DNA of 64,000 bases from Pardosa pseudoannulata (GCA_032207245.1 CM063502.1:113878312-113942311), one strand, 5' to 3'. Numbered from the stretch's first letter, positions 14,190-28,300 are shown. Made by a program: numbers and translations. Notes: generated by a model from the sequence alone, not told the origin.

Positions 14190-15640
14190 TAAATATATAA
14201 AAGTGTTCGTGCAACACAGCACGTTTTTATGGTCAATGTTATTAATATAAATATTTTAATTATCATTATTCTTAATGTTGTCTTGAAATTCAGATATTAT
14301 GTGTATATTAAGATAAGTATGTGCCAATTTGAAATTCATTAGGATAAAGTTAAATACATAATATAAGACATTTTTGTTTGAATTATTTACAAATTTTAGA
14401 CCAAAAAGAAGAACAATATTAGACAGATGCAACTTTGTTAGTAAAAAGGTTTTGTTTAAAAAAACATTTTCTTTTATATAACCGATTTATCTTAAATCCC
14501 TATTGAATATAATATATTATTTGCTAGGGTATACCTACAAAATATAGCAGATAAAATTATTTCATTACTTGCACCAGATACAAGAAGTGTTATATTTTAC
14601 ATTGAAGTAATAAAATTACTCATTTTTTAGAACAGATAATAAAATGATATTATAGAGTTTAAACGTTGAAATCAAATGCAGAACTTGTGTGAATCTACCC
14701 TAATTTTGCTCTCGGGAAATCTATCGACATTAGTTCTAATTAGAAATATGTTGCAGTTCACTAATAAGAATATAGAACACGATATACTAGACAGCAGTAT
14801 GCAATCAACTAATCCATAGTGTCTCAACAGTTATAAAAATGTAAAAGACGGGAAGATGTCATCATAACACCATAACCACGTGGAAAGTGGTTTCATACTC
14901 AAAATATACTCTTACACAAAGTTGCTATATCCACTGAATGGAATAAAATTAAGAGAAAGTGCTAGAGTTGTCTTTTCAGTGTAGGCTTAAAATCAGTGAA
15001 CTATTCACAAAAAGTAAACAGAAGAATTCTATTTACCTCTAGTAAGCAAAAGAAGGTAAAGTGTGAAAAAAACAAATGGTAAAGCTTGACATTTTCCAAT
15101 ACACCAAAATTTAACCCGTGAGTGGCCTAATCTTTTTTTTAAATATATATTGATAAGTATTTTAAATCTAAATTACTATGCACTCCCTAAAGTGAAATAA
15201 ATATAAAATTTAAACAAGTGTGAGCATCACAGACTGTCTTTTTTAGTGATTAGCTTTATTTTAATCATTGTAAAAAAACAATTACAAAATATCTGTTAAC
15301 TTCGATATATAACATTTATTTGACATTATCTACAAACACAGTAATGAAGTATAAAGAAATTTTATGATAGAAATAACTATTCTCTCTGATTTCAGTCGAT
15401 TTACCTTCCGAAAAAGTAAATTTTTGTGCAAGACTCAAAATATCATTTCAAACCAGAGAGAAATAAATATTTACAGATATGTGAAAATTGATTTTTTTTA
15501 TAAGATTATTGTTTATAATATTGTTTATTAAACTGTCATTCACCTTCGCTAAAATAAGTAAATCACTTCCAGAAAAAAAAAATTCTAGAAACTATTTTTA
15601 ACTGTCCTTAAAAAGGAAAGCTAGTCATTAAAGGATTATT
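14190..15640. other. AT-rich non-coding stretch
   Basis: No gene or repeat supported. Confidence 0.6.
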
Positions 15641-15644
15641 ATAA

Positions 15645-16635
15645 GACAACAAGTGTCTGGCACACTTGTTAGATTCGTTACGGCTGCTACAATGGCAGGT
15701 TATCAAGAGGTAGTGTTAAAATGTGAATCTTTCTCGTACAACCATATCACCAGTGAACTGTGAATATCGGGAATCCGGTAAAACATCAAATCTCCGTCTT
15801 TGCTATGGTATAAAAAATATAATGTAAGAACGGGATCAACACCTACTGGAGAGAACCATTAAACGTGACAGAAGTGTAACTCAAATTCCTACAGATTTCA
15901 ATGCTGGGCCATCAATAAGTCTCGATCGAAGGCCCAATCGCGTACCCTTCATGACTGCACTACACAAAGCTTTATGTCTTGCCTGGGCCCGCCAACACCG
16001 ACATTGGACTGGTAATGACTGGAAACAAGTTGCCTGGTGTGGGGAATCTCGTTTCAAATTGTATCGAGCGAATAGACGTGGACAGATATGAAGAAGGCTT
16101 CACGAGTCCATGTACCCTGCATGTCAGCAAGGGACTCTTGGAGCTGGAGTTGGCTCTGTAATGGTATGAGCCGCATGCAGTTGGAGTAATATGGGACCTC
16201 TGATACGTCTAGATATGATTCTGATAGGTAACATGTATCTAAGTATCCTTTCTGATTACCTGCACCCATTTATGTCCATTGTGCATTTCGATGGATACGG
16301 AATTACAGAAATACAATGCGACACCCATATGTCCAGAGTTATTACAGAGTAGTTCCAGAAACACTCTTCTGGCTTCCGTTGGCCACCAAAGTCCCCACAC
16401 ATGAACTTTATTAAGCATATCTGGGATTCCTTGCAACGTGCTGTTCAGAAGAAGGTAAAATGCTGATCATCACCACTGTAAGGGTTTTATGGATGGTGCT
16501 GAAGGATTCATGGTGTCAATTACCTCCAGCACTACTTCAGACATTAATCGAGTGTATGCCACGTCATTTTGAGACATTTCTGAGTGCTCGCTTGGGCCCT
16601 ACACGATATTAGGAAGGTGTACCAGTTTTCTTGGA
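15645..16635 (+). mobile_element. Second Tc1-like transposon, degenerate, different family
   Basis: A ~1-kb element lacks perfect ends. A degraded terminal inverted pair is visible: CTGGCACACTTG at about 15657-15668 resembles the reverse complement (CTGGTACACCTT) of 16614-16625. It differs from the element at 11.2 kb in both ends and protein, so the two represent separate invasions. It encodes the transposase remnant listed separately. Confidence 0.75.
15692..16612 (+). pseudogene. Tc1-like transposase pseudogene (element 2)
   Basis: This is the remnant of a Tc1-type DDE transposase. It reads from MAGYQEV at 15692, through RERTIKRDRSVTQIP and FNAGPSISLDRRPNRVP, then ALHKALCLAWARQHRHWT, NDWKQVAWCGESRFKLYRA, PLIRLD, YLSILSDYLHPFMSIVHFDG, NATP, WPPKSPHMNFIKHIWDSLQR, and a C-terminus of DSWCQLPPALLQTLIECMPR to GPTRY and a stop at 16610-16612. 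All three catalytic acids are replaced. The first Asp is Gly (16041-16043, CGESRF). The second is Tyr (16312-16314, in the QQDN position). The Glu is Lys (16413-16415, IKHIW). Frameshifts and stops also interrupt it. The family is abundant in spiders, which is part of the reason for the arachnid call. Confidence 0.9.
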
Positions 16636-16639
16636 TTTT

Positions 16640-19600
16640 CAGTGTACTTCATCACCCTTAATATATTTTTGCACTATACAATGCAACTGTGCCTATGATA
16701 GCATTTTTACGGAACTGAGCATTTTCATTAAATATCATTGTAATTATGCACATATGCACCGATTTTAAAATCAGGAATTGATCATAAATTACATAATTAG
16801 CTTATTCAAATATCAGAATATTTCTAATCTTAATTTTGTAGAAAATTCCTCATTAAAACCATGAAAAAACGTAAATATAACTCTGAATAAAAAATATTAT
16901 TAGACAAATTATTAATAATTATCACAATAATTTTAAGACAGTATGTATACAGAAAAATTATTTGTTTTGTGTAACAATTATATATAATAGTTACAGTAGT
17001 TGATAATAAATGATGTTTCAGAATAGACTCGAAAGTTGCTACTATTAATCACTACTCATTATTTCAAATAAAATGAGGAATCCGTCTAATAATTAATTCA
17101 TTAATGAGTCATTTATTACAAAGACTTCAAGAATTTTGCCTCAAATAGCCAGTACTTCTAAATCAACTAGGAGTCTTATTGCTTCTAAACAACACCTGAC
17201 CATAAACGGCAATTTTCATCTATATAAGAAATAAACTATAAAAAATGTAAACTTTTGCTGGTAAAATAAACTTTTTTCCAACAAGTTTATTTTCTTATTT
17301 TCCTTATATTTCCTACTATTCTTAAAATTTTTCAGTATTACTTATGGCAAACAATGTTTTACAAATTTTCAAGTTTTAGTAGAAATATATTATACGGTTA
17401 CGACATATTAAACAATATAAACCTGTCGGAGATAGAAATTTGAAAAAATTCTATATAATATGACAAACAAAACTAATATAATACAAAATATTTTTAGAGG
17501 CAAAAATGCTACCCTATTCTGCAGTCTAGTCGTTGGGGGAAATTCGCTGAACGTAGAGTAGGCTGAATTCTTTCTGTGTAAATTTACATTCTTTCCTACT
17601 GATGGGAAACCTGGGATCTTTGAAATCCTCAATGGTTATATGTATTTTGAGCGTGCGTAATAGACACATTTCCTGAGACTTTCTTTAAAGTTTTAAACTT
17701 TTCCGAAGGGACAAGACTTGCATCATGAAGATTTTTTTCATACACTTAACAGAACTAACATAAAATAGAGGCTTTCATTTCATCGGAAGTGAAAATAAGC
17801 TAAAGATGTCTTTTTGTGTGAAACTTAGATTTAACACTGCCAGTAAAATAAAACCAGGTTTTTAGCTGGAGTAACAAACATTTGCTTTTCCCGTCACACA
17901 ATAATGTTACTTTTCAATTTACTAATATATATTTTTAACTAAAGTTTATTCAAAATAGAATAAACTACTCAAAGCAGTTAGATGAACAAAAATAAGCTTA
18001 AAGAGTCCTTAAAGTATAGAATTGACAAATTATGGGTATCAAAATACATTGATTTTGATTACCTATTAATTGCATTAACTATGCATTGTAAGTTCTTAGT
18101 AAATTTCAATAGGTAGCTAATGAATATCATGTTTGTCATTTAGAACTCAAAATACGTAAATAACTGGACTTTGATTTGGAGAAAAATAAATGGCAGTACA
18201 AATTTTAAGTTACTGTAAGCAACACCTCTAAGTAATCCACATACAATCTGTTTTAATTAGTACGTCTAATACGTTACCATTGTGAAGTTGACAGCATCGT
18301 AGATATTCATATGACTTTACTTTACGAATGACGATGTACTTTAAGGACAGGATTTTTTTATTAATCTGTAACTTCAATGAATAAAACTGTGATTTTTCAA
18401 AAATAATTATATTTTACCTTCAGACTTAACTAATTACTCATTTATATCACGCAGAATAACATTTAAATTGACCTTTTTATATAAGAGATTGTTGTTTTCG
18501 ATGCCACTGCAGACAAAATTGGTAAGTCAGTTTTAGTAAGTTTTGATCTAATTAGTCCTTGCGTTGTAAAGTAACCATGCAGAACCAAACCACAGTAATT
18601 AATCTAACTCAAATTTTATATTTTTTTCTTTCTAAACATACTTCATCGTAAAACAATTGGTATCAGGAAACGATAACTTAACTGCTGGACGAAGTATTTT
18701 AAAAATTATTTTTAATCTTTTGTAAAGACTATTTCATATTTTCTAGACTTCCTTGTAGTCACACAAGCAAATGTTAAGAGATTATTAGTCTTATATAACT
18801 CCCCTAGTTATAGAAGTTTTGCATAATATTTAACAAAGTTCTTTACAATTCAAGTACTATTTTTAAAAAGCATAATTTTTTGCTGCTAAACCACTTTTCA
18901 GAGTTTCTCTCGGTTTTCTAAACTACTATATTCAGGGGATCTGGGATTTTAAAATTACCAAAACTTATACTGCAGCTAAATTTTTAAAATTAAGAACTAT
19001 TGATATATAATACTTTACACAGAATGGTGTCTAGAAAACAACGTGCATATATCTTAGATAATTATAAAGTTATGCATAACAATAGAGGAATTTGTATCAA
19101 AGGAAAGGGGAAAATATTTAAAATAATTTGTCTAACAATAACAATTTTGCTAGTTTATCGTCTTTGGAATTTTATTTTTCATGTATTCATACAAATCTTG
19201 TACCAAATAATCCTAATATATATTAAAATAAATATTAATACCTATTTTAAGTTTTAACTTCAATTAAATATTAAAAATTCCGTTTACATTTAGAAAATTC
19301 TCGATTTTTGATGAAATTCCTGTAAACAGACATATTTGCTATAAATGACTATTGCTTTAATACACAAAATAATTCCTCATCATTTTCAGAAAAAATTCAG
19401 TTAGAATGCAGAAAAGTTAGAAAAAAAATATGAAGCTTAATCTCGAGATATCCATGAAGCATTTTAAAATTTAACAAAATTTCTTATTTAATTTAAGAAA
19501 AGTCATTTTGTTGTAATAAAATTAATCTCATTATTTTAAATATGGTGCGATGTTCATGAGTATAAAGTTTTATAACGTAAGTTAATTATTTTAAAATAAA

Positions 19601-20660
19601 CGCTTTGAATTGTCTACAATTTCCTTTAAAACTCAAATATTTTTTTCCCTTTTCAGTATATATCTATGGGATTAAGTTCTTAAATGCATAACATTTATAT
19701 AAATATTATTATTTTTATCTGTATGTAGTCATTTTACGCAACTTATATCAAGTTAAATCAACCCTAAGTGATTCCATACATAAAATAAAATACTTAACAA
19801 TAACAGATTTTTAAAAAATTGAGATAAGAAATAATATTTTCAAATTAAATATTTTCCTTACTTTTATTTTTATACAGTATTTAAATTTGTAATTTGACGA
19901 AAAATACTTCATTTAAATTCTAAAAACAAAAAAAAAACGAGATATATAATGTTTAGATAATATTCATAATGTTGTCTGTTTAAAATACACCACATGAAAT
20001 TGCATTATATAGATTATTTCTTTAGTAAATAAATTATCTAGTAGAAGTATTTTCAGTTACAAATTTCTCATTATTTACCTCCTCTGTCATGAGTTAATAT
20101 TTTCATCCTACATTCTCGCATCAGGTAATTTATTGGAAAGAAATACAAATTTGTAAAAATGTAATTAAATTTCAAAGAATAAATTTTACATACTATGTTA
20201 CACTTACATATTTCTTCATCTTAAACCGACAAATTACAAGAAGTATTATTGAACATATCAGTATCTTCCATTTGTGTCCATTATCATAAACTATTCTTTA
20301 TGATTGACTATATGGAGTATATAATTAATTTGAAATTTTAAATGGTATGGAAATTAAAACTATGAATAATACATTAAATTTTAAAGCGGAAAGTAGAAAT
20401 GGAATTGCTGTTATTTTTCTAATTAAGAGGATTTGACACCTTTTGGACACTTTTTATATTTTAAAAATATTTAAGGTACATTTATTTGGACATAATAATA
20501 GAGTATTCTAGAAAGAAAATTATCAGTACGTTAGTTAAAATTTAAAAAAATTAATTTTTAAAAGACTTTAATATTTTAAAACATAACTTCTTTTAAAATT
20601 ATTAACTCCTTACAAACAATTGGTTTTTTTAATGTTTTGTAATGATGTATTTTATAACTT
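16640..20660. other. AT-rich non-coding desert
   Basis: No gene, RNA or clear repeat supported. An 85-codon plus frame at 19000-19257 has only generic hydrophobic A/T-codon content. Confidence 0.6.
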
Positions 20661-20669
20661 TAATTGTTG

Positions 20670-20868
20670 GATATTCAATAAGTGAATTAGTTTGTGAGAA
20701 AAAAAAGCAAAATATCTAGGTATCTATGACATTTTAGTAAAAATCTATATAAATGTTATAGCACATTTTAGTAATGGTTTGATATTCAATAAGTGAATTA
20801 GTTTGGGAGAAAAAAAGGACAACATACAGATATCTGTAATATTTCAGTAAAAATAAAAAAATGTTGTG
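20670..20868. repeat. Two-copy tandem duplication, 111-bp period
   Basis: The block 'gatattcaataagtgaatta' starts at 20670 and 20781. Both copies continue with 'gtttg.gagaaaaaaa', 'atatctg/aggtatct' and 'agtaaaaat'. The two copies are well conserved, so the duplication is fairly recent. Confidence 0.85.
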
Positions 20869-21231
20869 TAATATTCTTACGCATGATTTTTTTTAGTTTT
20901 ATTACATAAACTAGCCTTAGATCTTTCGAAGCAACATCCAGAAAAATCGACACAATTGAATGTTTTATATCATTTTGAACGTACTGGTGAATTAAAAAAC
21001 ACTGAAACTATCCCTATAATGATTTCAATTTGAAGAAAAACAATATAAATCTATACAAAATCTTTCTACTGGTACTATTTTTAAACATTTTTTATTTAAA
21101 ACTATTGCTTTTTTTTATTAGATGACTACATTTTGCTAAATTACAGACTTTAACTTCAAACCTTAATAAAACAGCATAAAAATTAATGAAAGCTTCAATT
21201 GCAATAACGGATATTTATTACTACTTGAATA

Positions 21232-21291
21232 TTTTCATATTTTGATGATTATAAATAAATAATATTTAATATAATCATCAAAATATGAAAA
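21232..21291. repeat. Perfect inverted repeat: 22-bp stem, 16-nt loop
   Basis: The left arm at 21232-21253 (TTTTCATATTTTGATGATTA plus TA) is the exact reverse complement of the right arm at 21270-21291. The 16-base loop is A/T only. It can form a cruciform in DNA or a hairpin in RNA. No mature-miRNA evidence is available from sequence. Confidence 0.9.
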
Positions 21292-21299
21292 ATAAATAT

Positions 21300-23310
21300 A
21301 TAAAGATAATAATAATGAATAGTTTATAACAAAAATACTAATTTAAAATGAATTTACTATTTTAAACGGAAACATTACGTTATTTCAGGATTTCTACACA
21401 ATAAATAGTATTTTAAATATTATTTTTTAAAATACCTTGCAAAATATATTATTTAACTTTTTTATGTGTGTATAATGTCTTTTTCAATTCTTTACATTAG
21501 CATTTGTGAAAATTGATATTTTATTTCGTCGCCAATGCCAAAATACTTCTTTAAATGAATCGAGTGCTACGCCAAGCTTTATATAATTAAAAATCAAATC
21601 TGAAGTTTTGTGTTGGCACATCATAATATCACATCCTAATGTGCTTTTATTGAATTCACACAACATTTAAGTTACAACGCATTACACGCTCTTTAAATTC
21701 AAATGTTTCTTTGAGACGCATATAACAGATAATATCCAGACTCACTTGCAAGTCTTACGAGTTTATGACTGACAGGTGGCTGGAGTTGGCTTGGAGATAT
21801 GTCATCGACCAAACAGATTTTTTAAATTCTGTTGTAAATAACATATTACTGCTTAATAATGAACACTATTTAAGTGAAACAGTATTACATCAGTGCACAA
21901 TATTTCCATACTTTTACTATTTAAATAATACAATCATTCAATACAGTTCCATGAAATTACATACTTTCTTTACTTATTTTATTGTTCTGTCCAGTAGCTA
22001 CTTTGACGTAAGCCTCTGATATATTTGAAGTACATTTGGTAAAATTTCTTTCATTTGGTGGGTGTAATTTTTTATTCTAGCTTCGATGTGTACCTTAATT
22101 AAGAGAAGTATTGATCTGCAAACGCAGTGTACACAGTAAAGTAAACTAAATTTAAAATGTTTGAATTTTTAAAAATATACTGTTATTAAAATATACTAGG
22201 GTTGTTAAAGTAAGGAAAGAATTATAAGGAAAGATTTAGAAAATCGGTATATTTTCATTTTTTGCCGAATGATAGATGCTAAATTTTCCTAACTATGAAA
22301 AATTGTAATAGGACAAACCTAGAATTCAGTTTTTTCATTTATGTTTTATCAAAATTTTATTTCAATAGCCATACATCCTTGTTTAATTAAGATTGGATAT
22401 TTTCATATTACTTAAATTTATTTTAAATAAATAGGTCAAAAACAAGCGAATTGTAAACGGATAAGGAAACCTCATTCAAAAATATGACCGAGAATTTATC
22501 AGTTTAAAATGAAATTGATTACATTGGGAAATACGTACAAATTCTTTTTGTTCCTTTAAATATCTTAGAAACGTTTAGTATTGTTATATTTTTATATTTA
22601 CGTGAGTTAAAAACTATTTTGCTAGTGAAGTGTACTGAAAACAACGCGAGCATTTAGTTAAGCAGAAAATTTTAAGAAGGGTCCAATAAGAAAAAAAATA
22701 TATTTTTACTTTGTTCAATGAGAAACATTCCGATGTGTTACAACTATGAAAGTACAAACAAAAATTTGCAATGCAAATTCTTTCCTACATTTTTATGCTT
22801 TGCCTGAGTAAACATGCTTCAACATTTAATGAATTTTTGATCTCTCAAGAGGAATGCTTTACATCCTCTTCAAATTTTACTTAGAACATTCTAGAATCCA
22901 AATGTAAATACAGTCGAGAGATAAGAAGAAATTAAGTTTTAAAACCACGTTTAAATTATACTTCATTGCTGTCCTCTTACTCTTCTTGTTTGTGGAAAAC
23001 AAAACGGACAAACTGGGCAATCAAAAACAAGTTTGTAGAATTGTCCAGAAATATTTCTTATTTATTCATGAATGTTTGAGAGTATGATGACACAGGTATT
23101 CAAAATCCACTTTCATGCTTTACCGTTTATAAATATATCTTTCTAAAACCACTAGTCAAAAAAACATATGATTTATGTTATTCTAGTTACCTAACATGCA
23201 AATCATTTAAGACTTAAGTGTAATAAATATAATTTTTATCGAAAATATGAATATCTATTACTTATATGTTACTAGATATATCATAAACATACTTTAAAAA
23301 TAAAATATAG
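21300..23310. other. AT-rich non-coding stretch
   Basis: No gene or repeat supported. An 84-codon plus frame at 21765-22019 is not recognisable. Confidence 0.55.
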
Positions 23311-23319
23311 CAGTAATAA

Positions 23320-23395
23320 GTATTTGTATTTAGTATTTAAATATGTAGACAGTAATTAATAAACAAATTTATCTATAAATGACACATTATAATTA
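23320..23395. repeat. Dispersed short repeat, copy 1
   Basis: The string 'agacagtaattaataaaca' followed by 'atttatctataaatgacaca' recurs with few changes at about 25973-26015. The two are separated by about 2.6 kb in the same orientation. Confidence 0.65.
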
Positions 23396-23399
23396 GACA

Positions 23400-25060
23400 C
23401 ATAATTGTAATTAATTTAGAGAATTATAAAATAACACAATTTATTGAAAAGTTTTTACATACATATAAAAATTAAGCATCGTTTTATTTAAATTATATCA
23501 ATTTAGTATAAAACTTCTGTATAACTTATTCTTAATTTCTAAATCAGACTAATTTAGTTTTAGTAAATTATTACTAACTTTGTCAAAAAACAATTTTTTT
23601 ATGTGACTGTTTATAAAAAAAAATTGTTGACAATTTTTCTTATTTGTTAATACATTGTTTTTAGATGAATCTCTTGTTAACATGAGTAGGATATTAAACC
23701 TTCAAAAAAACAATCATTGTTTACCATGCTTCTAATTAATACAGACGCTAATTAGGTCTAAAAAATGAAGGCTTTAAGGCTTTTAACGTTATGTTCCATG
23801 CTAGCAATTAATAATTTTTAGATTGTACAATCAAAGTACTAAACAGTTTATTAATGTTCTCTTTTTACGTTTAAAGGAATATTGATGGCTCTTAGAGCGT
23901 GTTCTGAATAATGCTTGTTAAATCTGAAAAATTCTTAGAATTTTCATGAATATAAAATACTTCATATTAATGAGTTCTTTTAAATGTTGCTGTTCTTAAC
24001 AGGGTTTAATTTAGATAAAATATTTCAGAAACTTGTGTAAATTTCTGTTCAATTTTTCAAGCTCGCAAAAATATGAATGCAAACTTTAAAGTTTTATACC
24101 CCAAGACTTCATCAGAAATAAGAAAATGGCATGTTCTCTGGCAATTATATAATCTAGTTATAAATTTACCGCAATACATTTTTAACATTTTTTTACTGTG
24201 AACTCTTAATTTTCATCATAAATATAATCTTCATATCGTCATCATAATCATCATTGTTAGTAATTTACTCTGATCACATGTTCTAAAATTCTTTTATTTT
24301 CCATAATTACACATAACATTTATGCTCTTTAATTACGCTAAAATAGTGCAACAGATAGAAATTAAAAATTTACCTCTGTTTTAAAAATATGGACTCAAAA
24401 AAGGAGAAATATGGAGAAATAGTGGGAATTAATACTCCCTAACTTCAAAATAAAACATCGAGCTAAGAAACTATGTCAAGAGCTATAACTTATTAGAGGC
24501 TGTAATCATGGAAGGCACGAGAAAGAGGTAGGAAAGTGGGAAGACGCTAAACCTTTTTTCTCGAAGAAGAGTTACGGATTCTAGGTTCAGACAAAAGTAA
24601 TTATGAAGCAAACGAGAAGAATTTGTTTTTTTAAGTGGGAGCAGTTTGTTTTATTTTTCAAAATCTTCCGATGTTTCACTAATGATATGCATATAAGTAT
24701 TTTGTTAAAACAAAACATATAATCATTTATTTAAATCATTTGTCATGCGGTATTGACGTTTTTTAATTATAACCCAAACACACACTTTTTAGGAAATGCA
24801 AGGAAATTTTAAGACAATAAATAAACAATATTTGACTCGTGTTTTTTTTTTTTTTTTGCTTATTAAAATATACTAGGGATCTCATTAGCGGAGAAATTAT
24901 TTTAAAATGTGAATTAAATTTCTCTTGGTATGTATATATTTATAATGAGAGAATGGGAAGCTTTGTAGAAGAAAGATTTCAACAAAAATATATAAAAATA
25001 AAGAACTTAATTAATACTTTAAGCAAAACTTTATTATAATAAACTCTTTCAATTGTGCAT
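23400..25060. other. AT-rich non-coding stretch
   Basis: No gene or repeat supported. Confidence 0.6.
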
Positions 25061-25063
25061 TTC

Positions 25064-25066
<3 letters not shown>

Positions 25067-25125
<59 letters not shown>
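25067..25125. repeat. (TA)n then (TG)n microsatellite
   Basis: A TA run of about 30 bp (25067-25096) passes into a TG run of about 29 bp (25097-25125). Confidence 0.95.
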
Positions 25126-25135
25126 CATATATATA

Positions 25136-25480
25136 TATGTGTGTCAGGTTCAAAAATGGGGCTAAAAATTAAGCGAGTTGTAACTAAAAATAGTTAGAAC
25201 TCCTTAACGATAATGTAATAGGAGAAAGACACACCCTCGAGCGGAACTACACAGAGTAAAAACGCTGGCGCGGAAGTAGGCATAGGAATTTGCTTAGGTA
25301 GCAACGCAAAAAACAACTGTTCTGAGCGGGAACTAGGGATGATTGCATAGTCCACGCTTGTCGTGGCAAAATATAAGAACAAATGATATCTAAATGGCAT
25401 AGCCATGGACAGGCGGATTACAATAGAGAAGTTTTTATATATGAAATCAAATGTGTCTTCCAGGCCTTAACCACTCGTCC
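25136..25480 (-). mobile_element. SINE-like insertion with tRNA-like head, minus strand
   Basis: On the minus strand the element starts next to 25480 with GGACGAGTGGTTAAGGCCTG, which resembles the D-arm/A-box of tRNA-Ser/Leu types. It runs through a G/C-richer body to about 25136. A 14-base direct repeat, GTGTCATATATATA, flanks it at 25122-25135 and 25481-25494, consistent with a target-site duplication made by retroposition into microsatellite DNA. The B box is weak. A 70-codon minus frame inside (25194-25406) is not considered a gene. Confidence 0.5.
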
Positions 25481-25506
25481 GTGTCATATATATACGTATG
25501 TATGTA

Positions 25507-25650
<144 letters not shown>

Positions 25651-25949
25651 TATATGTCAAAATATAAAGAATTATTTAATTCTCTAATAAAATATTAGTA
25701 CTAAAAAAATAAATCCTATTACTAATATCATAAAATTGTTGTCATTGTATTGAAGGAAATTTGCCATCTAAGTTTCCTTCAATGTTGTGAGTGAAGTAAT
25801 AATAGTATCACACTTTGGAATAACTTTATCAAAAACATTTCACCTTTCGAACACGAAAAAATTTCTCAATCAAGTAAACTATAAAAATATAAAGCAATGA
25901 GTTTACAAACAATAAAATTAAATTACCAATAACTATCGTAAAAACTGTT

Positions 25950-26085
25950 TATATTTAGTGTGTAAGTATATAGACAGTAATTAATAAACATATTTATCTG
26001 TAAATTACACATTGAAAAATTGTAAATCATTTGCAGAAATTTACTAAAAAATATTTCAAACATATAAAAACATTTCATCGTTAAC
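25950..26085. repeat. Dispersed short repeat, copy 2
   Basis: The partner of 23320-23395. It shares 'agacagtaattaataaaca' and, after it, 'atttatctgtaaattacaca'. Similarity seems to continue weakly to 'catataaaaa'. Confidence 0.6.
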
Positions 26086-26089
26086 ATTA

Positions 26090-28295
26090 TTTATTGTATC
26101 TCAAGGTATTTTCCGGTTTCGATTATTTTATACAATTTGGGTACTGCAAGGCTTAAATAACAATTTTTAGACCTCTTTTGAATTTAGTCCATGGACGTTT
26201 TGACTCATTTATAAATACAGATAAGCATATGTGCAGACAGTTACACACACGACCCCAAATGTGCCTGATTATAGCCGACTGGACAAAGTGCTGCTATTCA
26301 ATACAGCAAGTTTATATCTTGCTACTAGCCATACCGAATAGGTTATAAGATTAAAATAGACCTCAATTGCAAAAATTGACCGTAGCAGTTCAAACTAAAC
26401 CCAATGTACAAGCACTCACACAAAAATATATGTTAACGTACTGAAGAGTTGGAAACCTTAATAACTTTGGAATAAAAAATCATCTTGAAAAAAGAACTTA
26501 GGTATTAGAATTATTCAAAATAAAAATAAAACTATATGGCCACATCAAACGACTAAACTATGCAAAATACGTAAACAAAGAGAAAAATTACGCTTTTGAA
26601 AATGAACCAAATTCAACAGCTTCAGAAATAAAACTCTGGTAAAAAATCTCTGGAATTTTATAATCTATGGTAGTGAACATAGAGTTTAAGGCAGATGTCT
26701 CTCTTTTTTGGCAGAACTTAGTAGACAGCACAGCAGTTCGTTCTTTTTGTGTTAAACAGAACGTCCGTAGGATAAAGAAACTCAAACGAAAGATATGTTG
26801 GCTATTGTAGCACAAGACATAATTTTAAGTATGGTATCCCAAAATCTGTTCAATGCTGATTCGAAATAAGCTAAGCATTCTTGAGTATTTTCTATCGTCT
26901 CTCCAGCTGATAACCTTAAAATGACTTCTCAGTCATCTCATCACTCGAGAAAGTACTAGATAGCCTCAATAATTTAAATACCCCATTTTCTTTGTTCTCT
27001 GTGGTCTGAAACATTCAACAAAATTCTAGAAAATTCTATTAATAAACTGGAGTTGTCTTCTTTAATTTTAAAATACTTGATTTTTTAAGCAATTGTCTTC
27101 TATTCCCATTTAAAGAGTAATATTTATTGCTTCCTGTGAAGGAACTTTCAAAATGATCAATCGTCTCATTCTCAATTCACCCAAGTAAAGTTATTTAACT
27201 TAGTTATTCCATGATCTTTCTTTCGTCATATCCCAAATCTAAAGCAACTTCTCTCTTAACACTTTTTACTATATACTTCTTACTATCTTTATTCCAATCT
27301 ATAGAGACGAGGTATTTCCTAGTGTGGTTGTCATTGTTCTTAAATGTTATATCATAATGCCATGCCTCGTTCTACCAGTGTTCATAACTTATCGCTAACC
27401 TAACGAAGACTAGACCTTATAAAAATATTTGTAAAGGAGCAATCTTTCTTCATTAGACAACAATGTAAGAAATATCAAATTCTATATTCTCCTAAATAAG
27501 GAAACTATAAAATTCCAAAATTGTTTATAATTCCATAATCATACAAAACTTCATATTTATAAATAATTAATAGTCACTGTTCAAACACCTTTAATATTGG
27601 CGGTAAATTTTTCATGATAATTAATAAAAAAAATGCAAATCAATAGTTAGAAGGTACCTTGATTCCCTAAATAGGAAAACTATAATTTCAATAATGATTA
27701 GTGTTAAAACGTTATCGAAAATGATAAATGCGGTTAAAAAAACTACCCTTAGAGGATGGTAATGTGTATTCAAAAATTGTAATCTTAAATAGAAGTCGTA
27801 AATATTTATTTTAACTATTTGTCTACATTCGAAACACTTTTTTCACTTTTAAAATATTAACATAAAAGATGCTATTAATTAAAACCTGCATAAACCGTGA
27901 AATTAAATTTTCTATGCAGCTTTCATTAATTTTTAAAATATAATTTGTTTTAGCAAACTTATAGTAAAAATTTACATTTAAAACTCATCCTTGTAATACA
28001 AAGTTTTATTAATATATTTCAGTAATCCAGTTATGAACTAAAATATTTACAATAATTTCAAAAGTTACTGAAACATCGAAAAAACTCAATTTTCTATAAA
28101 AATGTACCTCATTCTCTACAAATGTAACAAAAATAAATAAAAACAGATGGATTAGATTTTAGCTGATATCATAGTTAAAAATGAATAAAACATTTTGCCA
28201 AACTTACATTTCAATAACATTTTGTGAAATTATATTTACTGCAATGGAAAGTAACAAAAAACATAGTTTCTCAGAGCGCAAATTTAAGGATTTTA
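26090..28295. other. AT-rich non-coding stretch
   Basis: No gene supported. A very short similarity ('cctaaataaggaaactata' against 'cctaaataggaaaactata', ~27488 and ~27666) hints at an old small duplication. Confidence 0.5.
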
Positions 28296-28300
28296 ATAAT

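Noticed and set aside
25194..25406. 70-codon minus frame
   Set aside because: Lies inside the SINE-like insertion and has no recognisable domain.
25450..25486. Functional tRNA-Ser/Leu gene on the minus strand
   Set aside because: Only the D-arm/A-box region fits. No cloverleaf with anticodon and T arm can be drawn, so it is treated as a SINE head.
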